From: an uncultured Haloferula sp.
GTDB lineage: Bacteria; Verrucomicrobiota; Verrucomicrobiae; Verrucomicrobiales; Akkermansiaceae
Direction of reading: 5' to 3'
DNA: 5,328 bases
Assembly: GCA_946481625.1 (NCBI GenBank)
Contig: CAMLOZ010000289.1
Span: 1 to 5,328, forward strand
Below the pieces are notes generated by a model. The model worked only from the letters and a program-made list of their open reading frames with translations. It was not told the DNA's origin and searched no databases. The position numbers and the translations under genes are program-made. This document shows positions 1 to 5,280 of this stretch, in pieces. Position 1 is the first letter of the stretch. Every line of letters begins with the position of its first letter.

Positions 1-437
1 GAACGGGCGGCGGCGACCCGCTCGATTTCGGCCCGCAAAAGCGGGCGGAAACGCGGCAACTCGTCATCGGTGAAATGATGCAGGAAAAGATTCGCGGTGA
101 GCACGCCGCAGGAACACCCCGCGAGGCAGTCGAAGACATCGCGCTGTTCCCAAGCGATCGCGGCGGGAAGGCCGGCGGGGCGCGGGGCCAGATCGCAACC
201 GGTCAAGGGCATCCCGGGATCGCGCGCGGCGAGCCGCTTCAAAAGCGTCCCTTCTCCCGCCCCGATCTCGATCACGCCGCGCGCGCAAGCCTCCGGAAAG
301 GCGCGGAGATTGCGCGCGATCCAGCGCTCGTTTCCCATCAGGAAGTTGATCATCCTCAGATCCCTGCGGCTCCGGATCACATCGGGATGATCCGGCGGCA
401 ACTGGTCGATGATTTCGGGCTCCACAAGGCGCTGCAT
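1..437 (-). CDS. Class I SAM-dependent methyltransferase, C-terminus cut by the window edge
   Basis: This gene runs off the left edge; 145 codons are visible from ATG at 437. It starts MQRLVEPEIIDQLPPDHP. Motif I of the Rossmann-fold methyltransferases is clear at residues 55-63 (VIEIGAGEG, the S-adenosylmethionine glycine loop). An acidic motif II follows (LTGCDLAP, 78-85), then a motif IV-like segment ANLFLHHFTDDEL at 115-127. In related proteins this order places the ligand loop, the ribose-binding acid and the post-strand-4 segment. The substrate cannot be told. An in-frame TGA lies a few codons upstream of 437 with no other start between, so the ATG is well supported, though no Shine-Dalgarno is visible. 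The neighbouring lipoprotein gene is divergent and starts 12 bp away. The class is confident; the exact role is unknown. Confidence 0.85.
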   Translation of the reverse strand, partial: MQRLVEPEIIDQLPPDHPDVIRSRRDLRMINFLMGNERWIARNLRAFPEACARGVIEIGAGEGTLLKRLAARDPGMPLTGCDLAPRPAGLPAAIAWEQRDVFDCLAGCSCGVLTANLFLHHFTDDELPRFRPLLRAEIERVAAAR

Positions 438-449
438 CGCGGTTAGATC

Positions 450-1217
450 ATGGTTTCACGCGATCCCATGCGCAAGGCCGCCGCCATCTTCCACCGATTT
501 TTCGCCGGCCTCGCCTGCCTGCTGCTCACCGCATGCTTCGACATCCGCGAGGAGCTCTGGGTCCACCGCGACGGCTCGGGAAAGGCCGAACTGACGTACG
601 TGATCCCGAAGTCCTCGCTGATGCTAACAGGCGGGACGGAGGGACTCGAGAGCAGGATCCGCGACCTCGTGGCGACCCAGCCGATGTTGAAGCTGGAGGC
701 GTTGAAGGTGACCGAAGCCGAGCGGGGCGTGACGGTGGCCGCGACGGTCTCGACCGAGTCGATGCTCTCGCTCGTGGACTTGAAGAAGAGCGACGACATG
801 CGGTCCCTCCCCGGCGCGGCCACCGACATCGCCGGGGACTTCGACGTGCGCCTGATCGGCCTGGACCTCGACTTCAGCCGCACGATCAAGGTGAAGGATG
901 CGCTCGGGCTCGCCGCCATCGGCGTGGGCGCGGATGATCGGAAGAACCGCAAGCTCACCTACATCCTCCACTTGCCGAAGCGTCCGCTGGAGTCGAATGC
1001 GATGGTGATCGAGGACGATGGCAAGACCTTGAAATGGGAAGCCACGCTGGGAGAAGCGATGTCCAAGCCCCTGGTCACGAGCTTCCGCGCGCGCATGCCC
1101 GTGCCGGTCGCGGTGTGGTACGGCCTGGGCCTGGTCGTGGTGGCCTTCGCGGTGCTGGCAAGGAAGCTGTGGAAATGGCGGAGAGGACGGGCGGAGCGGG
1201 TCGATGTCGCCGATTAG
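450..1217 (+). CDS. Lipoprotein with C-terminal transmembrane segment, function unknown
   Basis: 255 residues. The N-terminus is a lipoprotein signal: basic MRK at 7-9, a hydrophobic run at about 17-27, and a lipobox LLTAC with Cys29 as the lipidated residue. The mature part begins CFDIREELWVHRDGSGKAEL, a beta-rich pattern recalling LppM/DUF3153-like lipoproteins, though I cannot confirm membership. A second membrane segment lies at about 219-238 (VAVWYGLGLVVVAFAVLA), followed by a basic tail (RKLWKWRRGRAER) that should face the cytoplasm. The domain between would be extracytoplasmic and held at both ends. Start choice is open: ATG 450 is the longest, but ATG 468 (Met7) gives a more typical signal peptide of 22 residues. 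Neither has a good ribosome site. The gene is divergent from the methyltransferase and convergent with the terminase-like gene. Confidence 0.85.
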   Translation: MVSRDPMRKAAAIFHRFFAGLACLLLTACFDIREELWVHRDGSGKAELTYVIPKSSLMLTGGTEGLESRIRDLVATQPMLKLEALKVTEAERGVTVAATVSTESMLSLVDLKKSDDMRSLPGAATDIAGDFDVRLIGLDLDFSRTIKVKDALGLAAIGVGADDRKNRKLTYILHLPKRPLESNAMVIEDDGKTLKWEATLGEAMSKPLVTSFRARMPVPVAVWYGLGLVVVAFAVLARKLWKWRRGRAERVDVAD

Positions 1218-1297
1218 CAACCCGTCTCGCTTTGAATCCGCCAACCCCCATCCGTCCGGGCCCTACGCCATCTCCCGGCGCAGCCGCACTTCGATTT

Positions 1298-1327
1298 GTG
1301 ATTGGAAGATTAGTGATTGGTGATTGG
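1298..1327 (+). repeat. Three GTGATTGG direct repeats
   Basis: The octamer GTGATTGG occurs at 1298-1305, 1313-1320 and 1320-1327, the last two sharing one base. The block is low in GC compared with its surroundings. It lies across the 3' end of the terminase-like gene on the minus strand, supplying that gene's TAA stop (1310-1312) and its last five codons (PITNH). Confidence 0.7.
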
Positions 1328-1846
1328 TTGTGGATCTCCATCTTCCCACATCTTCTTGATGTAAAAGATCGTCTCCCGATCCTCCGCCGGCTTGTCCGCC
1401 TCCCACCACCCCATCATCCGGCACAGCGCCTTCACCGCCTCGATCTTGCTCACCATCCTCACCTTCACCCGCTCCTTCGCCCCGTCCCGGTACGCCTCGT
1501 AGGACTCCGCCAGCAGATGCCCCGCATCCACCATCCCCACCGGCGTGAAGAGGATCGTCGTTAGATAAAGGATCATATCCTTCCTCTCCAGGTCGAAGGC
1601 CGCCCGGTTCACCGCCCGCATCCGCTCGATCTCCTCCGCCACGTACGGCAGTCTCATCTGCTTCGAGGCATCGCTCGCATTGTGCCGCCCGTACGCCGCG
1701 CCAAAGGCCTCCGTCGGCGACGCCCCCGCCGCCACTCCCCGGGCAAATTTCGTCTGCTTCGAGGTCAGGCACCGCTTCCGCTTCTTCGCCACCTTCTCCT
1801 CCGCCTTCGCCGGATTCTCCACGCCCGTCTCCATGTCTTCCGCCAT
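1310..1846 (-). CDS. Orphan terminase small subunit-like DNA-binding protein
   Basis: 178 residues. A basic N-terminal stretch (KKRKR, 21-25) precedes a helix-turn-helix region at 27-53 reading LTSKQTKFARGVAAGASPTE, then AFGAAYG. A following segment, SKQMRLPYVAEEIERMRA (61-78), and a C-terminal KIEAVKALCRMMGWWEADKP (134-153) complete the pattern. This matches the usual outline of Terminase_2 small subunits: LTpKQ-x-F, A-x-AGY, 'L.nP.V...I..l', and 'A.kALe.LG...G'. Such proteins recognise phage DNA during packaging. No large terminase, portal or capsid gene is next to it, so a packaging role is not supported here; a domesticated or remnant copy is likely. The start is ATG 1846, with GGAGGG directly against it; ATG 1834 (Met5) is the alternative. 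The last residues come from a GTGATTGG repeat block, so the C-terminus may be secondarily altered. Confidence 0.7.
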   Translation of the reverse strand: MAEDMETGVENPAKAEEKVAKKRKRCLTSKQTKFARGVAAGASPTEAFGAAYGRHNASDASKQMRLPYVAEEIERMRAVNRAAFDLERKDMILYLTTILFTPVGMVDAGHLLAESYEAYRDGAKERVKVRMVSKIEAVKALCRMMGWWEADKPAEDRETIFYIKKMWEDGDPQPITNH

Positions 1847-1951
1847 CCCTCCATTCTAACCGCCACCCGCCGTCCCCGGCAACACCCTCCCACCTTGCCG
1901 ACACCAAATTGGAAATTCCCTCCTCCCGACTCAACCCGCCCTGGCTCAAAA

Positions 1952-2004
1952 GCCCAACGGGGCGGCGATGGGATAGCCCAGGGTAAGCGTAGCGCAATCC
2001 TCGG
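1952..2004 (+). repeat. Hairpin repeat module, copy 1
   Basis: First stem GCCC/GGGC (1952-1955 with 1960-1963). The second stem pairs CCCAGGGT (1977-1984) with ATCCTCGG (1997-2004), with one mismatch and one wobble, around loop AAGCGTAGCGCA. It aligns closely with copy 3 over its whole length (1948-2005 against 2304-2362). Confidence 0.7.
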
Positions 2005-2159
2005 TTGCCGACACCATCAAACGTGCCCTGTAGGGGCACCGGGAGGACGGTGAGTTCTTACGGTGCTCCATTCGAGAACTGCGGGGCTCCCGATCCAGTC
2101 GGACGGTCGGGTATCCCTTCCCCGCAGCCTCGCCGCATGACCCGGATCCTCGCTGACCC

Positions 2160-2256
2160 GATCCCGCAGGGATCGCAGCACGGTAGCCGGTGGTTGAGCG
2201 CAGCGACACCACCGGTAGGGCGGAGCGCAAGATCATCGATCCCGAAGGGATCGCAG
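2160..2256 (+). repeat. Hairpin repeat module, copy 2, with a repeated first hairpin
   Basis: Hairpin GATCCC-GCA-GGGATC at 2160-2174 recurs as GATCCC-GAA-GGGATC at 2238-2252; both are followed by GCAG (2175-2178 and 2253-2256). Between them a perfect 8-bp stem pairs CCGGTGGT (2187-2194) with ACCACCGG (2208-2215) around loop TGAGCGCAGCGAC. Confidence 0.75.
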
Positions 2257-2307
2257 CCCGTTCTGATTCACGCGACACTCCTCACCTACTCCCCCCTCGC
2301 CTCATAA

Positions 2308-2361
2308 GCCCCCACGGGGCGGCAAGGAAATAGCCCGGGGCAAGCGCAGCGCAGCCCTGGG
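2308..2361 (+). repeat. Hairpin repeat module, copy 3
   Basis: First stem GCCCC/GGGGC (2308-2312 with 2316-2320, loop CAC). Second stem CCCGGGGC (2334-2341) with GCCCTGGG (2354-2361), eight pairs including one G-T wobble, around loop AAGCGCAGCGCA. Confidence 0.75.
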
Positions 2362-2463
2362 TCCGGCCCGACCCACCCACGCCCCCTGAAGGGGGGGCAG
2401 GAGGCCACGCTTCACCTCCCCATCCGCCTGATCCCCGCACTCTCGATCGCTTCCGACCTCCCG

Positions 2464-2506
2464 GCGCCGGAGGCGCGTCGGAGATTAGCCGGGGCGCGTG
2501 AGCCCC
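2464..2506 (+). repeat. Hairpin repeat module, copy 4 (short-loop form)
   Basis: First stem GCGCC-GGA-GGCGC at 2464-2476, then GTCGGAGATTAGCC, then second stem GGGGC (2491-2495) with GCCCC (2502-2506). It shares 19 identical bases (2464-2482) with copy 8 at 4336-4354. Confidence 0.7.
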
Positions 2507-2576
2507 CGTTCGACTCGCTACCGTCTTCACATCTGCGGGCTCCCCGGCGGTCCGCCTGGACCCCGTCCCGTCCCCG

Positions 2577-2690
2577 GGGCCAAAGGCCCGCCACCATACC
2601 AGCCTGGGGCATCGCCCCGGGTCCGCATTCCCGGAGATCATCAGGGCTGAAAGCCCGTCCCATCCCGAAGGATCCGCGATTCACGATCAC
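2577..2690 (+). repeat. Three-hairpin repeat, copy 5
   Basis: In order: GGGCC-AAA-GGCCC (2577-2589), CCTGGGGC-ATC-GCCCCGGG (2603-2621), GGGCT-GAA-AGCCC (2644-2656), then a short conserved tail ending in CACGATC. Copy 6 repeats the same order about 200 bp downstream. Confidence 0.75.
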
Positions 2691-2776
2691 CCGGGGTTGT
2701 TGGCAAAATCGCCGCCCCATCAAAACGATAGGGCGTGGCGGCACTGTCGCGCCTTCACTCGCGCCACAATTCTTGA

Positions 2777-2891
2777 GGGCCAAAGGCCCGCCCCACGCCA
2801 GCCTAGGGCAACGCCCTGGGAAAAGCCCCCAAGGAATCATCAAGGGCTGAAAGCCCGCCTCATCACGAAGGGCCCGCTTGCAATACACGAT
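2777..2891 (+). repeat. Three-hairpin repeat, copy 6
   Basis: In order: GGGCC-AAA-GGCCC (2777-2789), CCTAGGGC-AAC-GCCCTGGG (2802-2820), GGGCT-GAA-AGCCC (2844-2856), and a tail ending in CACGATC. The first and third hairpins lie exactly 200 bp from those of copy 5. In the middle stem one G-C pair of copy 5 is an A-T pair here, a compensated change. Confidence 0.75.
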
Positions 2892-2924
2892 CCCTGCCGC
2901 TCCGGGGGCGTCCGCCGCTGGGGC

Positions 2925-2938
2925 AGGGGAACCCCCCT
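2925..2938 (-). terminator. Possible weak terminator after the 2947-3426 gene
   Basis: A 5-bp stem AGGGG/CCCCT with a 4-nt loop lies 8 bp past the stop codon of the minus-strand gene. No T-run follows on that strand, so a classic intrinsic terminator is not shown. It may be just another small inverted repeat. Confidence 0.25.
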
Positions 2939-2946
2939 CGCCACCC

Positions 2947-3426
2947 TCACCGCCTCGCCCCGTAAAGATCCTCCTCCTCCTTCAACCGCTCCCCCGCAAA
3001 CCCCGGTGGCTCCTTCTCCGTCGCCGTCCACACCATCAGGCGCGTGTCGATCCCGCTCTCGTTGCGGAAATACGCCGTGATCACGCCCTCGCTCGGCTCC
3101 ATGAAAAGCGGCAATCCCTTCGCCGCGTTGTGGTAGGGCGTATCCGCCCTCCTCCCGAACACCACCGCATGGCTGTTGTTCGTGATCACCTCGTTCTTCT
3201 TCGTCACCCAGCCCACCCACTGCGGCGCCTCGCTGCGGATCTCCACCTTCCTCGTCTCTCCCGCCTTCAATTCGAACTCCGAATCGAACCGACAATTCTT
3301 CGCGTAAGGCTGCTTCAGCCAATCCTCGTACCACCGCGCCTCCGCCTCCCGCCGCTCATACGCCCGCCAGCCACCGAAGGCCAGAATCGCCACCGCCACT
3401 CCCGCCAGCACCACTTTCGTTTTCAT
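2947..3426 (-). CDS. Small N-terminally anchored protein, function unknown
   Basis: 159 residues, not recognised. MKTK followed by a hydrophobic run (VVLAGVAVAILAFGGW, 5-20) makes a signal anchor. There is no lipobox and no obvious signal peptidase site, so the rest is probably exported and tethered. The soluble part is acidic/basic mixed with many aromatics: FDSEFELKAGETRKVEIRSE (47-66) and VITAYFRNESGIDTRLMVWT (115-134) look like alternating beta strands. It has one cysteine (Cys45). The start is firm because the anchor begins at Met1; AGGG sits directly before the ATG. The next gene upstream on the same strand ends 348 bp away, across a repeat-rich spacer, so a shared transcript is uncertain. 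Confidence 0.75.
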   Translation of the reverse strand: MKTKVVLAGVAVAILAFGGWRAYERREAEARWYEDWLKQPYAKNCRFDSEFELKAGETRKVEIRSEAPQWVGWVTKKNEVITNNSHAVVFGRRADTPYHNAAKGLPLFMEPSEGVITAYFRNESGIDTRLMVWTATEKEPPGFAGERLKEEEDLYGARR

Positions 3427-3536
3427 CCCTGTTGCCGACGATCTCTAACACCCCCTCCTTCCTGCCACAACCCGCGATCTTGTAACATCCTCCGGTCCCC
3501 GTTCCCCAAACCCGGTGGGGCCTCGGAGCATGGCAG

Positions 3537-3557
3537 GGACGCCTCTCCGAGGCGTCC
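3537..3557. repeat. Perfect 9-bp hairpin GGACGCCTC / GAGGCGTCC
   Basis: GGACGCCTC (3537-3545) and GAGGCGTCC (3549-3557) are exact inverted repeats with a TCC loop. It lies between the stop of the 3775-4272 gene and the start of the 2947-3426 gene, both on the minus strand. No T-run follows on either strand. It may act as a transcript end or be a member of a dispersed repeat family. Confidence 0.6.
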
Positions 3558-3639
3558 GGCAGGTGACGGCTTCCCTGCTGGATCAGGCCCCTTGCCGCGG
3601 ACCTATTCCCCTCCCACCCGGACCTTTTCGGCCTTCCCA

Positions 3640-3685
3640 GCCCTGGAAGGGCGTCACAGATTGGCCGGTGCGCGTAAGCCACCGG
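3640..3685 (+). repeat. Hairpin repeat module, copy 7 (short-loop form)
   Basis: First stem GCCCT-GGA-AGGGC (3640-3652), then GTCACAGATTGG, then second stem CCGGTG (3665-3670) with CACCGG (3680-3685) around loop CGCGTAAGC. It has the same layout as copy 4, with both stems changed in a paired way. Confidence 0.7.
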
Positions 3686-3774
3686 ACCGGTTAAGCCACG
3701 AAAAACCATCCGCGTCCCGGAGGGCCGCCGGAAGGGTAGGGGATGGGTTAGCCGCCCGGAATCGAACCCGTCTT

Positions 3775-4272
3775 TCATCTCCACCACGGTGTCAGATCCT
3801 TCCGGATCACCAGCGGCTCGCTCGTCGTATAGCGTTGCTTTCCCTTCCAAGCCCGCGTCGTGAACCGCACCTGGCACAGGGCGTTCTCCGTGCTCCACCA
3901 CTTGTCTTGGGGCCCGCGCCAAGCCTCCACGAAGGTCATCACCCTTGTGTAACCTTGGTCGCCCCAGCCCATTTTCCCCAGATTCATGCCCTCCACCCGG
4001 CTCACGTCCACCACCGTGAAGCCGGCCCCCTCCTTCTTCGCCACCACCAGGCACAAGGTCCTTCCGTTCTTCTCGAAACAAAGAGCCACCGCCTCCTTGT
4101 CCTCCTTCCACTTCGCCTCCTTCACCCCCTTCTCCACCGCTCCTTTCTTCACTCCCTGCTCCGTCGCATAGGCCCGCGCCATCCGGATCGCCTCCGCTTC
4201 CTCCTCGCCCCGGCACGGCATCAGGCAGATTGCCCATAGCATCAGCATCCCGATCACACGTCCTCGCATCAT
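3775..4272 (-). CDS. Small secreted protein, function unknown
   Basis: 165 residues, not recognised. Residues 1-22 form an export signal: MMRGR, hydrophobic core VIGMLMLWAICLM, then PCRG with likely signal peptidase I cleavage before EEEAE (23). LMPC is a poor lipobox, so lipidation at Cys20 is unlikely. The mature part starts with a charged, probably helical stretch (23-60, Lys/Glu-rich), then beta-like segments VALCFEKNGRTLCLVVAKKE (62-81) and FTVVDVSRVEGMN (85-97). Three cysteines remain (65, 74, 133) and the C-terminus is Trp-rich (TPWWR). The start is ATG 4272 or the adjacent ATG 4269. AGGGG lies directly before the first, so 4269 has slightly better spacing. The exported unknown protein at 2947-3426 follows on the same strand, but the two share no obvious similarity. 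Confidence 0.7.
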   Translation of the reverse strand: MMRGRVIGMLMLWAICLMPCRGEEEAEAIRMARAYATEQGVKKGAVEKGVKEAKWKEDKEAVALCFEKNGRTLCLVVAKKEGAGFTVVDVSRVEGMNLGKMGWGDQGYTRVMTFVEAWRGPQDKWWSTENALCQVRFTTRAWKGKQRYTTSEPLVIRKDLTPWWR

Positions 4273-4603
4273 CCCCTAATCCCATCACGAACTCGGCCCC
4301 TCGCAAGAACGGAGAGTCGTACCGTCATCCCCCCAGCGCCGGAGGCGCGTCGGAACTTAGCCGGCCGGTGAAGTGCAGCGAAACCGGTGTCCCCAACCCA
4401 CAAACCCACCGCGGTCCGGATCGCCGCATTCAACACGGTCTCTCTGACAGCTTATAAGCCCTTGGCGAGCTTGTCCAATCGATCAAACCCAGACCATCGC
4501 TCATCCTTCCGACACTACCCGGGTTCCTCGGCGAGCCCGATGAAGATGGCTCCCCTCAGTTGCCCACTTCATCGCTGAAAGGTGCATCTCGTCCATATTC
4601 CCG
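4273..4603. other. Spacer between host gene and cassette array
   Basis: It contains repeat module copy 8 (4336-4388) and a 10-bp palindrome GCTTATAAGC (4450-4459). A 31-codon minus-strand open frame (4596 to 4501, MDEMHLSAMKWATEGSHLHR, then 11 more) begins 13 bp past the array junction. I do not call it a gene: it has no recognisable features and no attC of its own. The module copy suggests this DNA is host backbone, not cassette. Confidence 0.55.
4336..4388 (+). repeat. Hairpin repeat module, copy 8
   Basis: First stem GCGCC-GGA-GGCGC (4336-4348), then GTCGGAACTTAGCC as in copy 4. A second stem GCCGGT (4364-4369) with ACCGGT (4383-4388), one wobble, surrounds loop GAAGTGCAGCGAA. Confidence 0.7.
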
Positions 4604-4727
4604 GCCCAACGATGAGTCCTCCTACGCCTGACCGAGGGCGCGGATGGAACTCGGGGTTGACGTTGTAGCGGTCATGACGGCTGGAACTGGAGGCGGGTCA
4701 GGCGTTAGGAGGGACGTCTTGTTCTGC
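4604..4727 (-). other. attC: attC recombination site of the 4698-5171 cassette
   Basis: Read on the minus strand: R'' box GCAGAAC (4727-4721), 5-nt spacer, L'' arm (4715-4696), apical region, L' arm (4633-4616), 5-nt spacer, R' box GTTGGGC (4610-4604). L'' and L' pair over 18 bp, with L'' carrying two unpaired extra bases: one C in the CCC run and one A in the AA. These correspond to the extrahelical G and T of folded bottom-strand attC sites that direct IntI. R'' is complementary to the first bases of the cassette (TTCTGC from 5183), as expected if the site was intact in the excised circle. R' fits the GTTRRRY consensus; the crossover lies between its G (4610) and T (4609). Confidence 0.85.
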
Positions 4728-5183
4728 CGTTGTTGGGCGTGGGTTTGGGGCGAGTCCGCGGATGACCTCAAGCCGATTCGGCGGAGCGGTTGGAGATAGA
4801 AAATCGGGAATTGTATGCTCAATTCGCCTTGGTCGATTCAGGAACTCAACCGGCCACTCTGTCCGACGCTCCTCAGTCACATGAACATAAACTCCCTCTG
4901 CGGTCTCGTTGATGTGCTCTCTCTGTAGAATCAGAGCCAATGGATCTTCAGTGCCCGGATTCGCCTTTGCAAATTCAAGTGCATCCTCGTAGGTCTCAAA
5001 GGGGTAGTAGTAATCCTCACCATTCAACTCGTCTGGTGCTCCGCGCTCAGGATGGCACCATACGCGATACTCCAACACCTCGTCCCATACGTAGCCGCCG
5101 CCAGCGCCAGCAACCGCCGGATATTCGCCAACCATCTCAGGGTCGATTGCTGGTGGGTAGGGGCTTTTCATTTTTTGGCAGAA
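4610..5183 (-). mobile_element. Integron gene cassette, 574 bp
   Basis: The unit lies between the crossover point of the upstream attC (after G5184) and that of its own attC (after G4610). It holds a single gene whose ATG lies 12 bp into the cassette, with no promoter of its own and minimal leader, as in typical integron cassettes. Its base composition is visibly less GC-rich than the genes on the left, indicating foreign origin. The reading direction places attI, and any integrase gene, to the right of the window. Confidence 0.8.
4698..5171 (-). CDS. Cassette-borne conserved protein of unknown function
   Basis: 157 residues from ATG 5171. A longer frame from 5237 is rejected because it would begin inside the upstream attC. 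The protein has the highly conserved block YPPAIDPEMVGEYPAV (5-20), then GAGGGYVWDEVLEYRVWCHP (22-41) and ERG. DYYYPFETYEDALEFA (53-68), PLALILQREHI (77-87) and TEWPVEFLNRPRR (104-116) follow, ending IPDFLSPTAPPNRLEVIRGL (121-140). I recall this family from many bacteria, often labelled 'GCN5 family acetyltransferase', but no acetyl-CoA loop (Q/R-x-x-G-x-G/A) is visible, so that label is doubtful. It is cytoplasmic and has no signal or membrane segment. The family seems to end near residue 141; the last nine residues (AEQDVPPNA) and the stop are encoded by the attC itself. Expression probably depends on an upstream array promoter. Confidence 0.85.
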   Translation of the reverse strand: MKSPYPPAIDPEMVGEYPAVAGAGGGYVWDEVLEYRVWCHPERGAPDELNGEDYYYPFETYEDALEFAKANPGTEDPLALILQREHINETAEGVYVHVTEERRTEWPVEFLNRPRRIEHTIPDFLSPTAPPNRLEVIRGLAPNPRPTTAEQDVPPNA

Positions 5184-5273
5184 CGTCAAAGATGAGCCAC
5201 GACGCGGCTGGCGTGACCCGTGCCCCGCACGGGGCATGCCAGTCGCGGCGTTGGCTCTGGCGCCTTGTTGGGC
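5178..5273 (-). other. attC: attC recombination site of the preceding (partial) cassette
   Basis: Minus strand: R'' box GCCCAAC (5273-5267), 5-nt spacer AAGGC, L'' arm containing GAGCCA-A-CG, apical hairpin, L' arm with CGTGGCTC, 5-nt spacer, and R' box GTTCTGC (5184-5178). An extra A in L'' is the expected extrahelical base. The apex includes a perfect 7-bp hairpin TGCCCCG-CA-CGGGGCA (plus-strand 5221-5236). R' departs from GTTRRRY after GTT and does not pair with R''. That is expected, because those bases belong to the following cassette. L'/L'' pairing next to the spacers is imperfect, so this site is less certain than the one at 4604-4727. Confidence 0.7.
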
Positions 5274-5280
5274 TCATTCT

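Larger units (their letters stand above)
1847..2946. other. 1.1-kb spacer filled with hairpin repeats, no convincing gene
   Basis: I see no gene here. Open frames exist on both strands, but they translate into low-complexity Pro/Arg/Gly-rich text and change frame with the repeats. The spacer holds six modules of a hairpin repeat, all facing the plus strand (listed separately), and other small inverted repeats: GTGCCC/GGGCAC at 2023-2039, AGTTCT/AGAACT at 2053-2079, and CCCCCT/AGGGGG at 2382-2395. The segments between them show nothing I can name. No clear promoter for the gene at 1310-1846 is visible upstream of it. Confidence 0.75.
3427..3774. other. 348-bp spacer with hairpins, no gene
   Basis: It holds a perfect 9-bp hairpin (3537-3557), a repeat module (3640-3685) and a further small CCC-GGA-GGG inverted repeat at 3716-3724 that may be a decayed module. 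No open frame here reads like a protein. A T-arm-like stretch near 3750-3770 is not a tRNA. Confidence 0.65.

Noticed and set aside
1298..1327. GTGATTGG repeats as a CRISPR array or transposon end
   Set aside because: The units are 8 bp at uneven spacing, with no spacers and no paired terminal inverted repeat or target duplication seen.
1263..2039. 258-codon minus-strand open frame over the terminase-like gene and repeats
   Set aside because: It translates to Gly/Glu/Arg-rich low-complexity text and is the shifted shadow of the 1310-1846 gene.
1946..2278. Minus-strand open frame through repeat copies (AAIPSGS-like text)
   Set aside because: The repeated peptide pieces are translations of the hairpin repeats, not a protein.
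3740..3775. T-arm-like stretch on the minus strand (GGGTTCGATTCC) suggesting a tRNA
   Set aside because: The T-stem has mismatches, the 5' half would lie inside the C-terminus of the 3775-4272 gene, and the length and D-arm do not fit. I take it as chance.
2878..4239. 453-codon plus-strand open frame
   Set aside because: It is antisense to two genes with clear export signals, crosses repeat modules and reads as Pro/Arg/Leu-rich shadow text of GC-rich DNA.
4501..4596. 31-codon frame as the next cassette gene
   Set aside because: Its ATG position after the junction fits, but no attC follows and the peptide has no recognisable features.
5172..5237. Longer start (5237) for the cassette gene, adding 22 residues
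   Set aside because: The extension lies mostly in the upstream attC and across the cassette junction, and the conserved family part begins just after Met at 5171.
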